From the NCBI GenBank assembly GCA_050179685.1, contig JBFXEW010000009.1, forward strand, positions 73,640 to 137,639: a DNA stretch of 64,000 bases. The letters are read 5' to 3'. Source of the DNA: GWE2-40-63 sp050179685 (GTDB lineage: Bacteria; Bacteroidota; Bacteroidia; Bacteroidales; SZUA-534). The translations under genes were made by a program, and so were the position numbers. Position 1 is the stretch's first letter. Each line of letters opens with the position of its first letter. Of this stretch, positions 53,590 to 61,185 are shown piece after piece. The notes below the pieces were generated by a model that was not told the origin of the DNA, did no database searches, and saw only the letters and a program-made list of their open reading frames with translations.

Positions 53590-53914
53590 GCCGCTAAACG
53601 CAGTTGCCTTGTTTGTTTCCTGTATTTATGTTAAAAACTACGACTAAAAGTAAATTGAAATTATGACTTTTCAAAGCCTCACTGTGGCATGGCACAATTC
53701 AAAGCGTAAAAATTGGCACAGTTTGAACCGAAATCACTGGCACAAAACGAACCGGAATAGCCACCGCCGAAACTGTCTGCCAACTTTGGCCGGTACGAGA
53801 CCCTCATGCCGAAAGCTTTCGGGCGTGCTGTGAACTAAACAAAGTGTTCTCACGAGCTTTGCGAGTAAAGGCTCTCCCCGTCAGTTAACTACTGGCGGGG
53901 TGGTCTACTCGATT
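53590..53914 (+). repeat. Type A element, copy 1 (cassette-associated, group II intron-like 3' end)
   Basis: A 325-bp structured repeat. The left part (CCGCTAAACGCAGTTG, CGACTAAAAGTAAATTGAAA) matches the other A copies. The right part begins TCTGCCAACTTTGGCCGGTA and ends TCTACTCGATT. It includes a CCGAAAGCTTTCGG palindrome, a GTGAAC/GTTCTCAC pairing and a CCCCGTCAG/CTGGCGGGG hairpin. The DUF4143 ATPase gene on the minus strand ends just beyond its right edge. Confidence 0.75.
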
Positions 53915-53943
53915 AACACCTGGCATTCATTCACTTAGTTCTT

Positions 53944-55113
53944 TTAATAATTTAAACCAAAAGCCCAAAGTGGAATAACATTGAGGTAGCCATATTCAAT
54001 ATCATCTTTTACTACAAATGATTGTCCGTCTTTTTCTATTTGGTCCTGTTGTTTGTTTTTTCCTCCAACTTCAAATGTGTACTTATCAATTACAAAATCA
54101 GCTTTATTTGAAGAAATTACTTCATTTTTTACTCGCATTTGATTGAAAAAGAATGTTTCCCTCAAATTTCCAACATTTGATTTATCTCCAACTAAGTTGA
54201 AAATGATATTTGTGTTATCTAAATACACTTTATCCACTTTCCCTAATCCGCGAATTCCACTAGTTTCATTTCTTAACTGTCCAATAAGTCCTGCTTTTTC
54301 CATATAGGAAAAATAATCGTCTAGTGAATTCCTACTTACACTAATCATTTCTGAAATTTTGGAAAAATTGGGTTTAAATGGTACACTTTCAGCAATAATT
54401 GAAAGTAATCGTTTAAGTTTTCGACCTGTTCCAACATTTAAGTTTGCATATTGAGGAATATCAGATTCTAATGTTTGTACAATTATTTGACCTAAACGTA
54501 AGTCCATTTCATTTTCAATGCCAAAAGGATAATACCCACGTTTTAAATAGTCATTAAATAACGGTAGTGGATGTTGAATATTTTCAAGTTTTACTTCATT
54601 ATTTATAATTTGTTCCAGGGTGTAAACGTCTGTTTCAATATTGTGATATAATTTTAAATATTCACGAAATGAGAGTCCTTGTAATTTGTAAATAATTGCT
54701 CGACGACTTAAATCAGCTGAACCTTTTAGAATGTCAAGTACAGAAGAACCTGTAAATACAATTTTCAGCGTGGGAAACGAATCATAAATGTTTTTTAATT
54801 CACGAGACCAGTCTGTATATTTATGAATTTCATCAATAAACAAATATTCTCCTGCATTTTTATAGAAATTATCAGCTAAATCAAGGAGTCTTTTTTCACT
54901 AAAGTACATATCGTCGGCTGAAACATATAATGCTTTTTTACTATCCAATTTTTCTTTGATATGTTGTAAAATCATTGTTGTCTTACCGACTCCACGAGCA
55001 CCGATAATTCCAATCATTCTGCTATCCCACGAGACATTATTATATATATAGCGTTTAAAATCTGTTGTTGTATTTTTTAAAAGTGTCTCAAACTTCTGAT
55101 ATAGTGTTTTCAT
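53944..55113 (-). CDS. AAA ATPase with DUF4143 domain
   Basis: The 389-residue protein has an N-terminal ATPase domain with Walker A GARGVGKT (38-45) and Walker B YLFIDEIHKYTDWSRE, sensor FTGSSV, then the DUF4143 C-terminal domain (about 200-389). The latter ends with a nuclease-like strand pattern (ADFVIDKYTFEVGGKNKQ), part of a PD-(D/E)XK-type fold. These cytosolic proteins are common in accessory gene sets of unknown role. It is the only gene in its cassette. It is preceded by a partial type A left arm and followed by type A copy 1. Confidence 0.9.
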   Translation of the reverse strand: MKTLYQKFETLLKNTTTDFKRYIYNNVSWDSRMIGIIGARGVGKTTMILQHIKEKLDSKKALYVSADDMYFSEKRLLDLADNFYKNAGEYLFIDEIHKYTDWSRELKNIYDSFPTLKIVFTGSSVLDILKGSADLSRRAIIYKLQGLSFREYLKLYHNIETDVYTLEQIINNEVKLENIQHPLPLFNDYLKRGYYPFGIENEMDLRLGQIIVQTLESDIPQYANLNVGTGRKLKRLLSIIAESVPFKPNFSKISEMISVSRNSLDDYFSYMEKAGLIGQLRNETSGIRGLGKVDKVYLDNTNIIFNLVGDKSNVGNLRETFFFNQMRVKNEVISSNKADFVIDKYTFEVGGKNKQQDQIEKDGQSFVVKDDIEYGYLNVIPLWAFGLNY

Positions 55114-55208
55114 AATATTGACATCTATTTTTTACAAAGATACAAATTGCACAACAAATTCAACAATTATTTTGCTTATTGCTCATTCTAATGTGCATGT
55201 GTTGTCTT

Positions 55209-55275
55209 TTTTGTGCTTGGCGCTAACGATGACAATATGCACAGTGCCGACTTTGTTTTTGGTATTATGTTGAAA
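55209..55275 (+). repeat. Partial type A element (left arm only)
   Basis: A 67-bp segment (GTGCTTGGCGCTAACGATG and GTTTTTGGTATTATGTTG, with CACAGTGCCGAC between) is identical to the left arm of copy 5 at about 60701-60767. The intron-like right part is missing. It follows the FISUMP gene on the minus strand, so it occupies the same relative place as a full element. Confidence 0.7.
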
Positions 55276-55330
55276 ATTACTATTTAAGCCCGATTAGCTT
55301 TATTTATTGTTATAAACAGAGCTTTTATAA

Positions 55331-56038
55331 TTAATAATCCTTAATACACCTAATTGATCTCCCATAGGCTCTACCACCTGCTCTTCCTAAGTTGGAATTT
55401 ATGCTGTATAAGCCTCTTGTATAACCAATTATATCAGTATCAATTGCAGATTCCCACCAAATCCCAATTTTTGTATGATGATAAAATCCACCAGCGGCTG
55501 ATCTAAATCCTCCTGGTAGGCCTCTAAATCCAAAATCATCACTACCGTTTCCATTATCAGCCCAATCCTTTGTTGATTTTAAATGTTTACCAACTTCCAT
55601 CCAATGTGATCCATAATTAGTATAAGGGCCTTTATTATCGCTTATATATTCTGCCAGTTCATTCCATTCATTTTCTGTTGGAATATGCCAACCTTCTGGA
55701 CAACTTAGTAGAGCAGCTGGCCAATTATATAGTACTCCATAGGTTAAGTAATTTATCGTTCTTTTAGCTTCGATGGAATCATTCCCTTCAAAACCATAAA
55801 CATAGTAATAAGGTATACTACTCGATCCATTTTTTGATGAGTCAACATTTGGCAAATATGCAAGATTTTCAGACATCCACCATTGTTCACCAATCTTAAT
55901 TGTATTATATATTTTTCCATCTCGAATATCAGTAAAGGTATCAGTGAGGAAATATGTAGTATTAGGATTTTCTGATTCTTTTTCACAGGAGTGAAATAAT
56001 ATTACAATGATTGTTAAGACAAGAAAAATTCGGTTCAT
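55331..56038 (-). CDS. FISUMP (Fib_succ_major) lipoprotein
   Basis: The 235-residue protein has a lipoprotein signal ending LFHSC (Cys18). The TIGR02145 Fibrobacter-succinogenes-major-domain then extends from DIRDGKIYNTIKIGEQWWMSE to GRAYGRSIRCIKDY. Hallmarks are WWMSENLAY, GVLYNWPAAL, CPEGWHIPTENEWNEL, DFGFRGLPGGFRS and GRSIRC. It is predicted to be surface-exposed or periplasmic. Functions are unknown. In the array it is preceded by type A copy 2 and followed by the partial A element. Confidence 0.93.
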   Translation of the reverse strand: MNRIFLVLTIIVILFHSCEKESENPNTTYFLTDTFTDIRDGKIYNTIKIGEQWWMSENLAYLPNVDSSKNGSSSIPYYYVYGFEGNDSIEAKRTINYLTYGVLYNWPAALLSCPEGWHIPTENEWNELAEYISDNKGPYTNYGSHWMEVGKHLKSTKDWADNGNGSDDFGFRGLPGGFRSAAGGFYHHTKIGIWWESAIDTDIIGYTRGLYSINSNLGRAGGRAYGRSIRCIKDY

Positions 56039-56120
56039 AATAATTTTTTTTTATCAAGCTATTGTTGCAATTATTTAAATATTATTGAATTCTCACTTTG
56101 ACACTTGCTATGTTCATAAC

Positions 56121-56353
56121 GTTGGCGCTAAACAGTTGTTTTTGGTATTATGTTGAAACTACGACTAAAAGTAAATTGAAATTGCGACTTTTCCAACAAC
56201 TACAAACAAGACGTGTCTGCCAACTATGGCTGGTACGAGACCCGTATGCCGAAAGCTTTCGGGAGTGGTGTGAACTAAACAAAGTGTTCTCACGAGCTCT
56301 GCGAGTAAAAGCTCTCCCCGTCAGTTAACTACTGGCGGGGCAGTCTACTCGAT
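56121..56353 (+). repeat. Type A element, copy 2
   Basis: The element runs from GTTGGCGCTAAACAGTTG to CAGTCTACTCGAT, with the common CGACTAAAAGTAAATTGAAA core, the CCGAAAGCTTTCGG palindrome and the CCCCGTCAG/CTGGCGGGG terminal hairpin. It lies directly after the GNAT/56-aa cassette (minus strand) and 83 bp upstream of the FISUMP start codon. AACGTT abuts its left edge. Confidence 0.78.
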
Positions 56354-56374
56354 AGTAGCCTGTGCCTTAATTTT

Positions 56375-56545
56375 TTATATTTCTGGCGTTTCCTTTTTGG
56401 TCGTTCTTCTTGGTCTAAGCGATTTCTGTTTTTTTATTTCTTTCTCCTTTTTAAAGAATTCATTTAAAGCTTTTTCTTCAGAACTTGTTAAAGGTTCTTG
56501 ACTTCCAATAAAATCCACGTCCAATTCTTTTTTTCTTGTTCTCAT
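56375..56545 (-). CDS. Small basic protein (56 aa), partner of the GNAT-like protein
   Basis: A 56-residue lysine/arginine-rich protein (MRTRKKELDVDFIGS at the start, RPRRTTKKETPEI at the end) starts 2 bp beyond the stop of the upstream GNAT-like gene, indicating translational coupling. The middle is helical (SSEEKALNEFFKKEKEIKK). It resembles a small antitoxin or adaptor of a two-gene cassette, but I do not recognise a family. Confidence 0.55.
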   Translation of the reverse strand: MRTRKKELDVDFIGSQEPLTSSEEKALNEFFKKEKEIKKQKSLRPRRTTKKETPEI

Positions 56546-56547
56546 TT

Positions 56548-57078
56548 TTATTGGTTTTTAAAGTATCTATCAATTAGTTTAAGCGCAGCTTGCGTTTCAA
56601 TAATCATTAATCTACCACCAAAGTGAATGGCACCTAATGTTTCTTGGTAGTGTTTTATAAGTTGACTTTTTGAGATAAACGCTAAATTTCCTTCGTGTCC
56701 CCTTTGAAAAGAAAGTTTACAGGCAAATGCAACTAAATTTCCTGGCACACCGGCATACATTTTTGTCTTGCCTTTGTTAAATGGTGCGCTTTCAATTAGA
56801 TGCATATAAACGTGGTCAGATTTTACTTGCACGCTCAATAATCCTTGAATTACATTCGGATTATTTACGATAGTCAGTTTAAAAATTTCTTTTTCAGGTT
56901 GTTTAAATTCAGTCAGCCAATTAAAAACCCAACCATTTTTCTTTGTAGTTATTTTAATGTCTTCTCTTGTGACAACAGAAATTTCAGTCGGAAAACTATC
57001 ACCTGTGACAATGTTTTCAATTGAATTAGTGAGCTTGTCGACAACGAAATCCAATCCTATGTTTTTCTTATTTGTCAT
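56548..57078 (-). CDS. GNAT-like hypothetical protein (176 aa)
   Basis: The 176-residue protein has a strand-rich N-terminal half and a C-terminal region with acetyltransferase-like segments: HLIESAPFN, GVPGNLVAFACKLSFQRGHEG and LIKHYQETLGAIHFGGRL. The Gly/Val-Gly-Asn and Ala-Cys-Lys-Leu-Ser-Phe pattern is that of a GNAT-fold family found next to small coupled genes in Bacteroidota accessory regions. No perfect R/QxxGxG/A motif is present, so catalysis is uncertain. It is the first of two genes in its cassette and may be the toxin-like partner. Confidence 0.6.
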   Translation of the reverse strand: MTNKKNIGLDFVVDKLTNSIENIVTGDSFPTEISVVTREDIKITTKKNGWVFNWLTEFKQPEKEIFKLTIVNNPNVIQGLLSVQVKSDHVYMHLIESAPFNKGKTKMYAGVPGNLVAFACKLSFQRGHEGNLAFISKSQLIKHYQETLGAIHFGGRLMIIETQAALKLIDRYFKNQ

Positions 57079-57125
57079 ACTTCAAATATACAAAAAAATG
57101 CTTTAAGATTTTCCAAAAAGGTAAT

Positions 57126-57437
57126 ACTGCCTATGCCTGGAGCCGCACCAGAATGGGTGGCTGGGCTGTTGCTCAACCCCGATAGCAATCGGGGCTAACT
57201 TGGTACTACATTACCATTGACCGGTTGAAGAAAAGAGGATACGAATCGTTACTCAGTATTTACAAAAGGATTGCTCCACAACTTAACGAACCACCGAACC
57301 TCTGCCAACTTAGGCCGGTACGAGACCCGTATACCGAAAGCTTTCGATAGTGGTGTGAACTAAACAAAGTATTCTCACGAGCTTTGCGAGTAAAGGCTCT
57401 CCGCTAGGTCATTGACCAAGCGGCTGCGTACTCGATT
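57126..57437 (+). repeat. Type A element, copy 3, retaining a reverse-transcriptase C-terminus
   Basis: Here the left part is different. It encodes the C-terminal end of a group II intron reverse transcriptase (AYAWSRTRMGGWAVAQ, then after a disrupting hairpin, ITIDRLKKRGYESLL and RIAPQLNEPP) in the plus-strand frame. The disrupting insert is a CCCCGAT/ATCGGGG palindrome at about 57177-57194, which introduces an in-frame stop. The frame then continues into the element shared with the other copies (CQLRPVRDPY). A GGTC/GACC terminal hairpin and GTACTCGATT close it. Confidence 0.8.
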
Positions 57438-57459
57438 ACAACAGGTTATTTTTCTACGT

Positions 57460-57786
57460 CTATGCAATATTTACTTTCTGGTCAAGCAGTTCTATGTTGA
57501 AATTTATTTTTGCATTAAGTGCTTTAAAAACTTTCAATATGGTCTCAAATCTGGCGTCAGTAAGACTATTTTCAATTTTAGAAATTTGTGCTTTCTGAAC
57601 ACCAATCAATTTCCCAAGTTGTTCTTGAGTTAAATTCCTTTCTTTTCTCGCTTGTTTGATTGCTTCACCCAATAAATCAAGTCTTAATTCATTTTCAAAA
57701 CTCTCGCGTTTAGGTGTACCCTTTTTGCCGATATATTTGTCGGTTAATTCATCAAGGCTCGTTGTTTTCATTGGTTTATTTTTCAT
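57460..57786 (-). CDS. HigA-like antitoxin (XRE helix-turn-helix)
   Basis: This 108-residue DNA-binding protein has an XRE helix-turn-helix in the middle (LGEAIKQARKERNLTQEQL, then VQKAQISKIENSLTDARFE). It follows the HigB-like toxin gene by 3 bp in the toxin-antitoxin order typical of HigBA. HigA represses its own operon and neutralises HigB. The pair is one cassette between type A copies 4 and 3. Confidence 0.9.
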   Translation of the reverse strand: MKNKPMKTTSLDELTDKYIGKKGTPKRESFENELRLDLLGEAIKQARKERNLTQEQLGKLIGVQKAQISKIENSLTDARFETILKVFKALNAKINFNIELLDQKVNIA

Positions 57787-57789
57787 GGC

Positions 57790-58176
57790 TTAATTGTTTT
57801 TTCGTTCAAAATACTCTTTCCTTATTCTCTCTGCTTTTTCAATTTCTGATTTTGGGACTTTGTCGGTTTTCTTAATAATTCCGTGTGTAGAAATTACTAC
57901 TGTATCCGTTTTTTCTGACTTATCCCAAAATGCAAATAGCCTGTAATAATTTTTTTTGTATAAAGTTCTGAACTCCCAAATTTCTCCAGATAATTTCTTA
58001 AATAATTCAGGGGCTTGAACAACACGTGCTTTGTGAATGTTATAAATAACCTTATCACGAGTTTTTTCATCAAGACTTTCGATAAACCCTAATGCTTGGT
58101 CTAATATCTCAACTTTAAATCGCTCAGTCACTTTATTTTTTTGCTCAAAGATAAATGTTTCTTCATTAGGAAACAA
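57790..58176 (-). CDS. HigB/RelE-type toxin (Gp49-like)
   Basis: The 128-residue protein matches the Gp49/HigB-type RelE fold: ALGFIESLDEKTRDKVIYNI, LFKKLSGEIWEFRTLYKKNYYRLFAFWD and the VISTHGIIKKTDKVPKSEIEKAERI ending with its basic ribosome-contact helix. Such toxins cut mRNA at the ribosome. The N-terminal extension MFPNEETFIFEQKNK may start at a downstream GTG instead. The start lies close to AATGTTGG at the left edge of type A copy 4. Confidence 0.9.
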   Translation of the reverse strand: MFPNEETFIFEQKNKVTERFKVEILDQALGFIESLDEKTRDKVIYNIHKARVVQAPELFKKLSGEIWEFRTLYKKNYYRLFAFWDKSEKTDTVVISTHGIIKKTDKVPKSEIEKAERIRKEYFERKNN

Positions 58177-58202
58177 TGGCTTTTTTTTTACTTGTTGGCA
58201 AT

Positions 58203-58435
58203 GTTGGCGCTAAACATTTGTTTTTTTTGCTATGTTGAAACTACGACTAAAAGTAAATTGAAATTGCGACTTTTCCAACAACTACAAACAAGACGTGTCT
58301 GCCAACTTTGACCGGTACGAGACCTGTACCCCAAAATGCTTTCGGGAGTGGTGTGAACTAAACAAAGTGTTCTCACGAGCTTTGCGAGTAAAGTTTCTCT
58401 GCTAGGTCATTGACCAAGCGGCTTCCTAATCGATT
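58203..58435 (+). repeat. Type A element, copy 4
   Basis: The element runs from GTTGGCGCTAAACATTTG to CCTAATCGATT, with the shared CGACTAAAAGTAAATTGAAA block, the TCTGCCAACTTTGACCGGTA segment and a GGTC-ATT-GACC terminal hairpin. In the last stem the usual TACTCG is changed to TAATCG, a weakened pair. It lies between the HigBA cassette and the RDD cassette. Confidence 0.77.
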
Positions 58436-58449
58436 GTGTGCTGCCATTT

Positions 58450-59334
58450 TTATTCATTTTCTCTCCAATCAAGTGGCAATGTTCTTGTCTGCATACTTCC
58501 TGGTTGTTGATAGACATATTTAATCTGTCCGACAAATGTCTTTTCGGGAAACTTAGTCAGAAGTAATGGCACAGTCGCTGACTTGATTTGTTCGTAATCA
58601 TCATCACTATCCAAATAATTTTCATTTAGTCGAAGGATTACAGAAACGTATTTCAGGTCGTCATTTTTTTCGATTTTATCGTAAACACAAACATCAGCAG
58701 TCAGATATGTTCCTAAACTGTCGACAAAAAGCTGTTCTGTTTCATTGGCAGAATTTTCGTTTAAAGAGCTTTCAATATAAGTCACTTGATTACTTTCCAT
58801 TTTTGATTTCAGTCCTTCAAAAGGAAGCATTACAAGAACCATTAGTCCGTATGCCATAACGATTAATAGTCCAACTTGTGCGTAATTTACTTTTGGTTGT
58901 TCAAGTTCTGGGTTAAACGGAATTACCCTTGTTCCTGCAACCATATCCCCAATTCTTCTACTTGGACTTGCTAAAGTCACAATAACTTCAATTGGCCAAA
59001 GAATGCAAAAGATATTTCTTACAAAACATCTAATTGGAGAAGCTACATTTCCACTTTTGTTTTCTACTACCTGCAGTTTTAAAGCTCTCTTTGCTATACT
59101 TCGTCCATTAATGCAGTCTTTACAGAAATATAAAGCAAAGCCGATTAGTCCAACATAACTAAGTCCACCGAAAATGTCTGGATTGGTTTGTTCGTGATTT
59201 ATTTCAAAAGCGGTTGAAAATCCTGAAATCATTCCGGGGACGAAAAAAATCATTGCTATAAATGTCATTGCAATGTGGTCAAGTAGCATTGACCCAATTC
59301 TTGTTTCTACGTTAGTTTTCTGTTCTGTTGCCAT
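58450..59334 (-). CDS. RDD-family membrane protein with soluble C-terminal part
   Basis: The 294-residue protein has RDD-type helices at about 13-40, 50-70 and 155-172, with the conserved pattern ETRIGSMLLDHIAMTF and NGRSIAKRALKLQVVENKSG. A soluble C-terminal region of about 110 residues follows and is not typical of RDD proteins. I use the ATG giving MATEQKTNVE. A longer reading (to 59364) reaches to within 3 bp of the type B element, so the start is uncertain. RDD proteins are small-molecule or ion transporters in some cases, otherwise unknown. It is the single gene of its cassette. Confidence 0.8.
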   Translation of the reverse strand: MATEQKTNVETRIGSMLLDHIAMTFIAMIFFVPGMISGFSTAFEINHEQTNPDIFGGLSYVGLIGFALYFCKDCINGRSIAKRALKLQVVENKSGNVASPIRCFVRNIFCILWPIEVIVTLASPSRRIGDMVAGTRVIPFNPELEQPKVNYAQVGLLIVMAYGLMVLVMLPFEGLKSKMESNQVTYIESSLNENSANETEQLFVDSLGTYLTADVCVYDKIEKNDDLKYVSVILRLNENYLDSDDDYEQIKSATVPLLLTKFPEKTFVGQIKYVYQQPGSMQTRTLPLDWRENE

Positions 59335-59366
59335 TTTCTGTTTCTCGTTTTTTTTAGGTTGCACAC

Positions 59367-59484
59367 AACGTTAAGTATAAGAATAGTAGCCGATTGCGGA
59401 GCGCTTTCTTGTCAAGTTACAAGAAAGTTGAAGCAGGCTACAAGCGTTGAATTTAATGCTATTTCGCCTATTTTGTATATGCAT
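59367..59484 (+). repeat. Type B element, copy 1
   Basis: The element starts AACGTTAAGTATAAGAATAG and reaches GCCTATTTTGTATATGCATT, an imperfect outer palindrome like that of copy 2, with an inner perfect CTTTCTTGT/ACAAGAAAG stem around CAAGTT. The Fic stop codon (59468-59470) lies within its right arm. It lies just upstream of the RDD start codon. Confidence 0.75.
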
Positions 59485-60598
59485 TACCACCTGGCATTTC
59501 TTTTAGTTCATAACTTGTACTTCGTCCACCGCTTGCTTCTTTTTGTAAGATATCCTTCTTTATCAAATCTTGAATATCTCTAAGAGCAGTATCCTGTGAG
59601 CATTTATTAATTTTTCCCCATTTCGAGGTTGTCAACTTTCCGTCAAACCCATCAAGCAGTCTGTTTATTATTTTTTGTTGCCTGTCATTTAGAATTGTGG
59701 TGGAGTGTATTTTCCAAAAATCTGCTTTATGAAGTATTTTCGATAAAGTTCCATCCGTAGAGTTAATAGCATTTATTAAACATTGCAAAAACCATAAAAT
59801 CCATTCTGTTATATCTGAATTTCCTTTTTGTGTTTTTTCAAGTTTTTCATAATACTGTTTCCTTTCGACTCTAATTTGCGCTGACATACTGTAGAATCGC
59901 CTGATACTTTTGTCAGAACGTGCCAATGTCATATCTGTAATTGCTCTTGTAATTCGTCCGTTTCCATCGTCGAATGGATGAATTGTCACGAACCATAAAT
60001 GAGCAATAGCTGCTTTTAGAACCAAATCTGTTTCTTTCTCGTTTTCAAACCAGTCTAAGAATCTTTTCATTTCTGGTTCTATCCTGCCTGAGCTTGGAGC
60101 TTGATAGTGAACTTTTTCCTTTCCTATAGGTCCAGATACAACTTGCATTGGGCCAGTCGTGTCTTTTCTCCAGTCTGCAACTGTGATTTTATATAGCTTA
60201 CTCCAACCTGATGGGAATAACGCTGCATGCCAACCAAACAATCTGTCTTTAGTCAAAGGCAAGTCATACCTTTGTGTAGCATCAAGCATCATTTCAACTA
60301 TTCCGTCAACATGGCGTTCCGATTCCACTGCTCCGGCAATATCAATTCCTAGTCGACGAGCAATTGAAGAACGTACTTGTGCTATTTCCAAAAACTCACC
60401 TTCAATCTCCGATGATTTTACAACATCTAAAGTCAGCGTATTCAAAACCGCTTCATTCTGTAAATCAAAGCCAAGTGATTCCATTTTACCAAGAAGTCTG
60501 CCCTGTTGATTTCTTGCTTCACCAAGTTTTATCATCACTTTCTTATTATCCCACGTGAAGTCAGTCCAGTTTTCTTTTTCGTGTATATAGATTTTCAT
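59468..60598 (-). CDS. Fic-family AMPylase (DUF4172 + Fic, self-inhibited class II)
   Basis: The 376-residue protein starts at MKIYIHEKENWTDF, three residues after a longer in-frame start. The N-terminal DUF4172 domain (about 5-90) includes the inhibitory-helix signature KSSEIEGE (S-x3-E-G), followed by the Fic core with HPFDDGNGRITRAI (about 211-224). The motif matches HxFx(D/E)GNGRxxR, so the protein is predicted to be active, normally held off by the helix glutamate. A C-terminal winged helix (KWGKINKCSQDTALRDIQDL) follows. Fic enzymes AMPylate target proteins. It is the single gene of its cassette. Confidence 0.92.
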   Translation of the reverse strand: MKIYIHEKENWTDFTWDNKKVMIKLGEARNQQGRLLGKMESLGFDLQNEAVLNTLTLDVVKSSEIEGEFLEIAQVRSSIARRLGIDIAGAVESERHVDGIVEMMLDATQRYDLPLTKDRLFGWHAALFPSGWSKLYKITVADWRKDTTGPMQVVSGPIGKEKVHYQAPSSGRIEPEMKRFLDWFENEKETDLVLKAAIAHLWFVTIHPFDDGNGRITRAITDMTLARSDKSIRRFYSMSAQIRVERKQYYEKLEKTQKGNSDITEWILWFLQCLINAINSTDGTLSKILHKADFWKIHSTTILNDRQQKIINRLLDGFDGKLTTSKWGKINKCSQDTALRDIQDLIKKDILQKEASGGRSTSYELKEMPGGNAYTK

Positions 60599-60708
60599 TC
60601 TCCGCAATTTATACGATAAATATACATCTTATTCTCCGCAAACGAAACTTTCTCCGCAAAATATGCTCAGATTAAGGCTGTTATTCTCCGCACTGTCGTT
60701 TTTTGTGC

Positions 60709-61170
60709 TTGGCGCTAACGATGACAATATGCACAGTGCCGACTTTGTTTTTGGTATTATGTTGAAACTACGACTAAAAGTAAATTGAAATTGCGACTTT
60801 TCAAAGCCCCACTGTGGTATGGCACAATTCAAAGCGTAAAAATTGACAGTTTGAACCGAAATCACTGGCACAAAACGAACCGGAATTGCCACCGCCGAAC
60901 CTGTCTGCCAACTTTGGCCGGTACGAGACCCGTATACCGAAAGCTCCTTGATTCTGTAAGTCACGGTGTGAGTTGTTGGATAGTAGTAGTTTAGATTGAT
61001 AGTTTTGGTGATGTTGGTAAAATACTCACACCGTGACTATCAATAATCTAAAACAAGATATGCGGATTTTAGGAGCTTTCGGGAGTGGTGTGAACTAAAC
61101 ATAGTGTTCTCACGAGCTTTGCGAGTAGAGATTCTCCGCTAGGCTTTGCCTAGCGGCTGCCTACTCGATT
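60709..61170 (+). repeat. Type A element, copy 5, interrupted by a 128-bp insertion
   Basis: The element begins TTGGCGCTAACGATG and ends CTACTCGATT, with all common blocks. The CCGAAAGCT/TTCGG palindrome is split by an insertion at 60946-61073 that is flanked by a duplicated AGCT (60942-60945 and 61074-61077). Its final hairpin has CCGCTAGGC/GCCTAGCGG arms, with bases different from those of copies 1-4 but still paired. Confidence 0.78.
60946..61073. mobile_element. 128-bp insertion in type A copy 5 with interleaved inverted repeats
   Basis: The insertion is bounded by the 4-bp direct repeat AGCT. A 15-bp perfect inverted repeat AGTCACGGTGTGAGT (60959-60973) pairs with 61024-61038. A second repeat GTTTAGATTGATAGT (60989-61003) pairs with 61036-61054, and the two pairings interleave, as in a pseudoknot. 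No coding capacity is seen. It is unlike any named IS. Confidence 0.65.
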
Positions 61171-61185
61171 GGCAACCGTGTTTTA

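Noticed and set aside
56098..56328. 76-residue plus-strand ORF (ends VKALPVS)
   Set aside because: It is the open frame through type A copy 2. Its resemblance to RT C-terminus is explained by the intron-derived sequence and not by a functional gene.
58176..58203. Separate promoter for each cassette
   Set aside because: I found no consistent TAnnTTTG box before the cassette genes. The region between elements and start codons is too short and variable to support one by eye.
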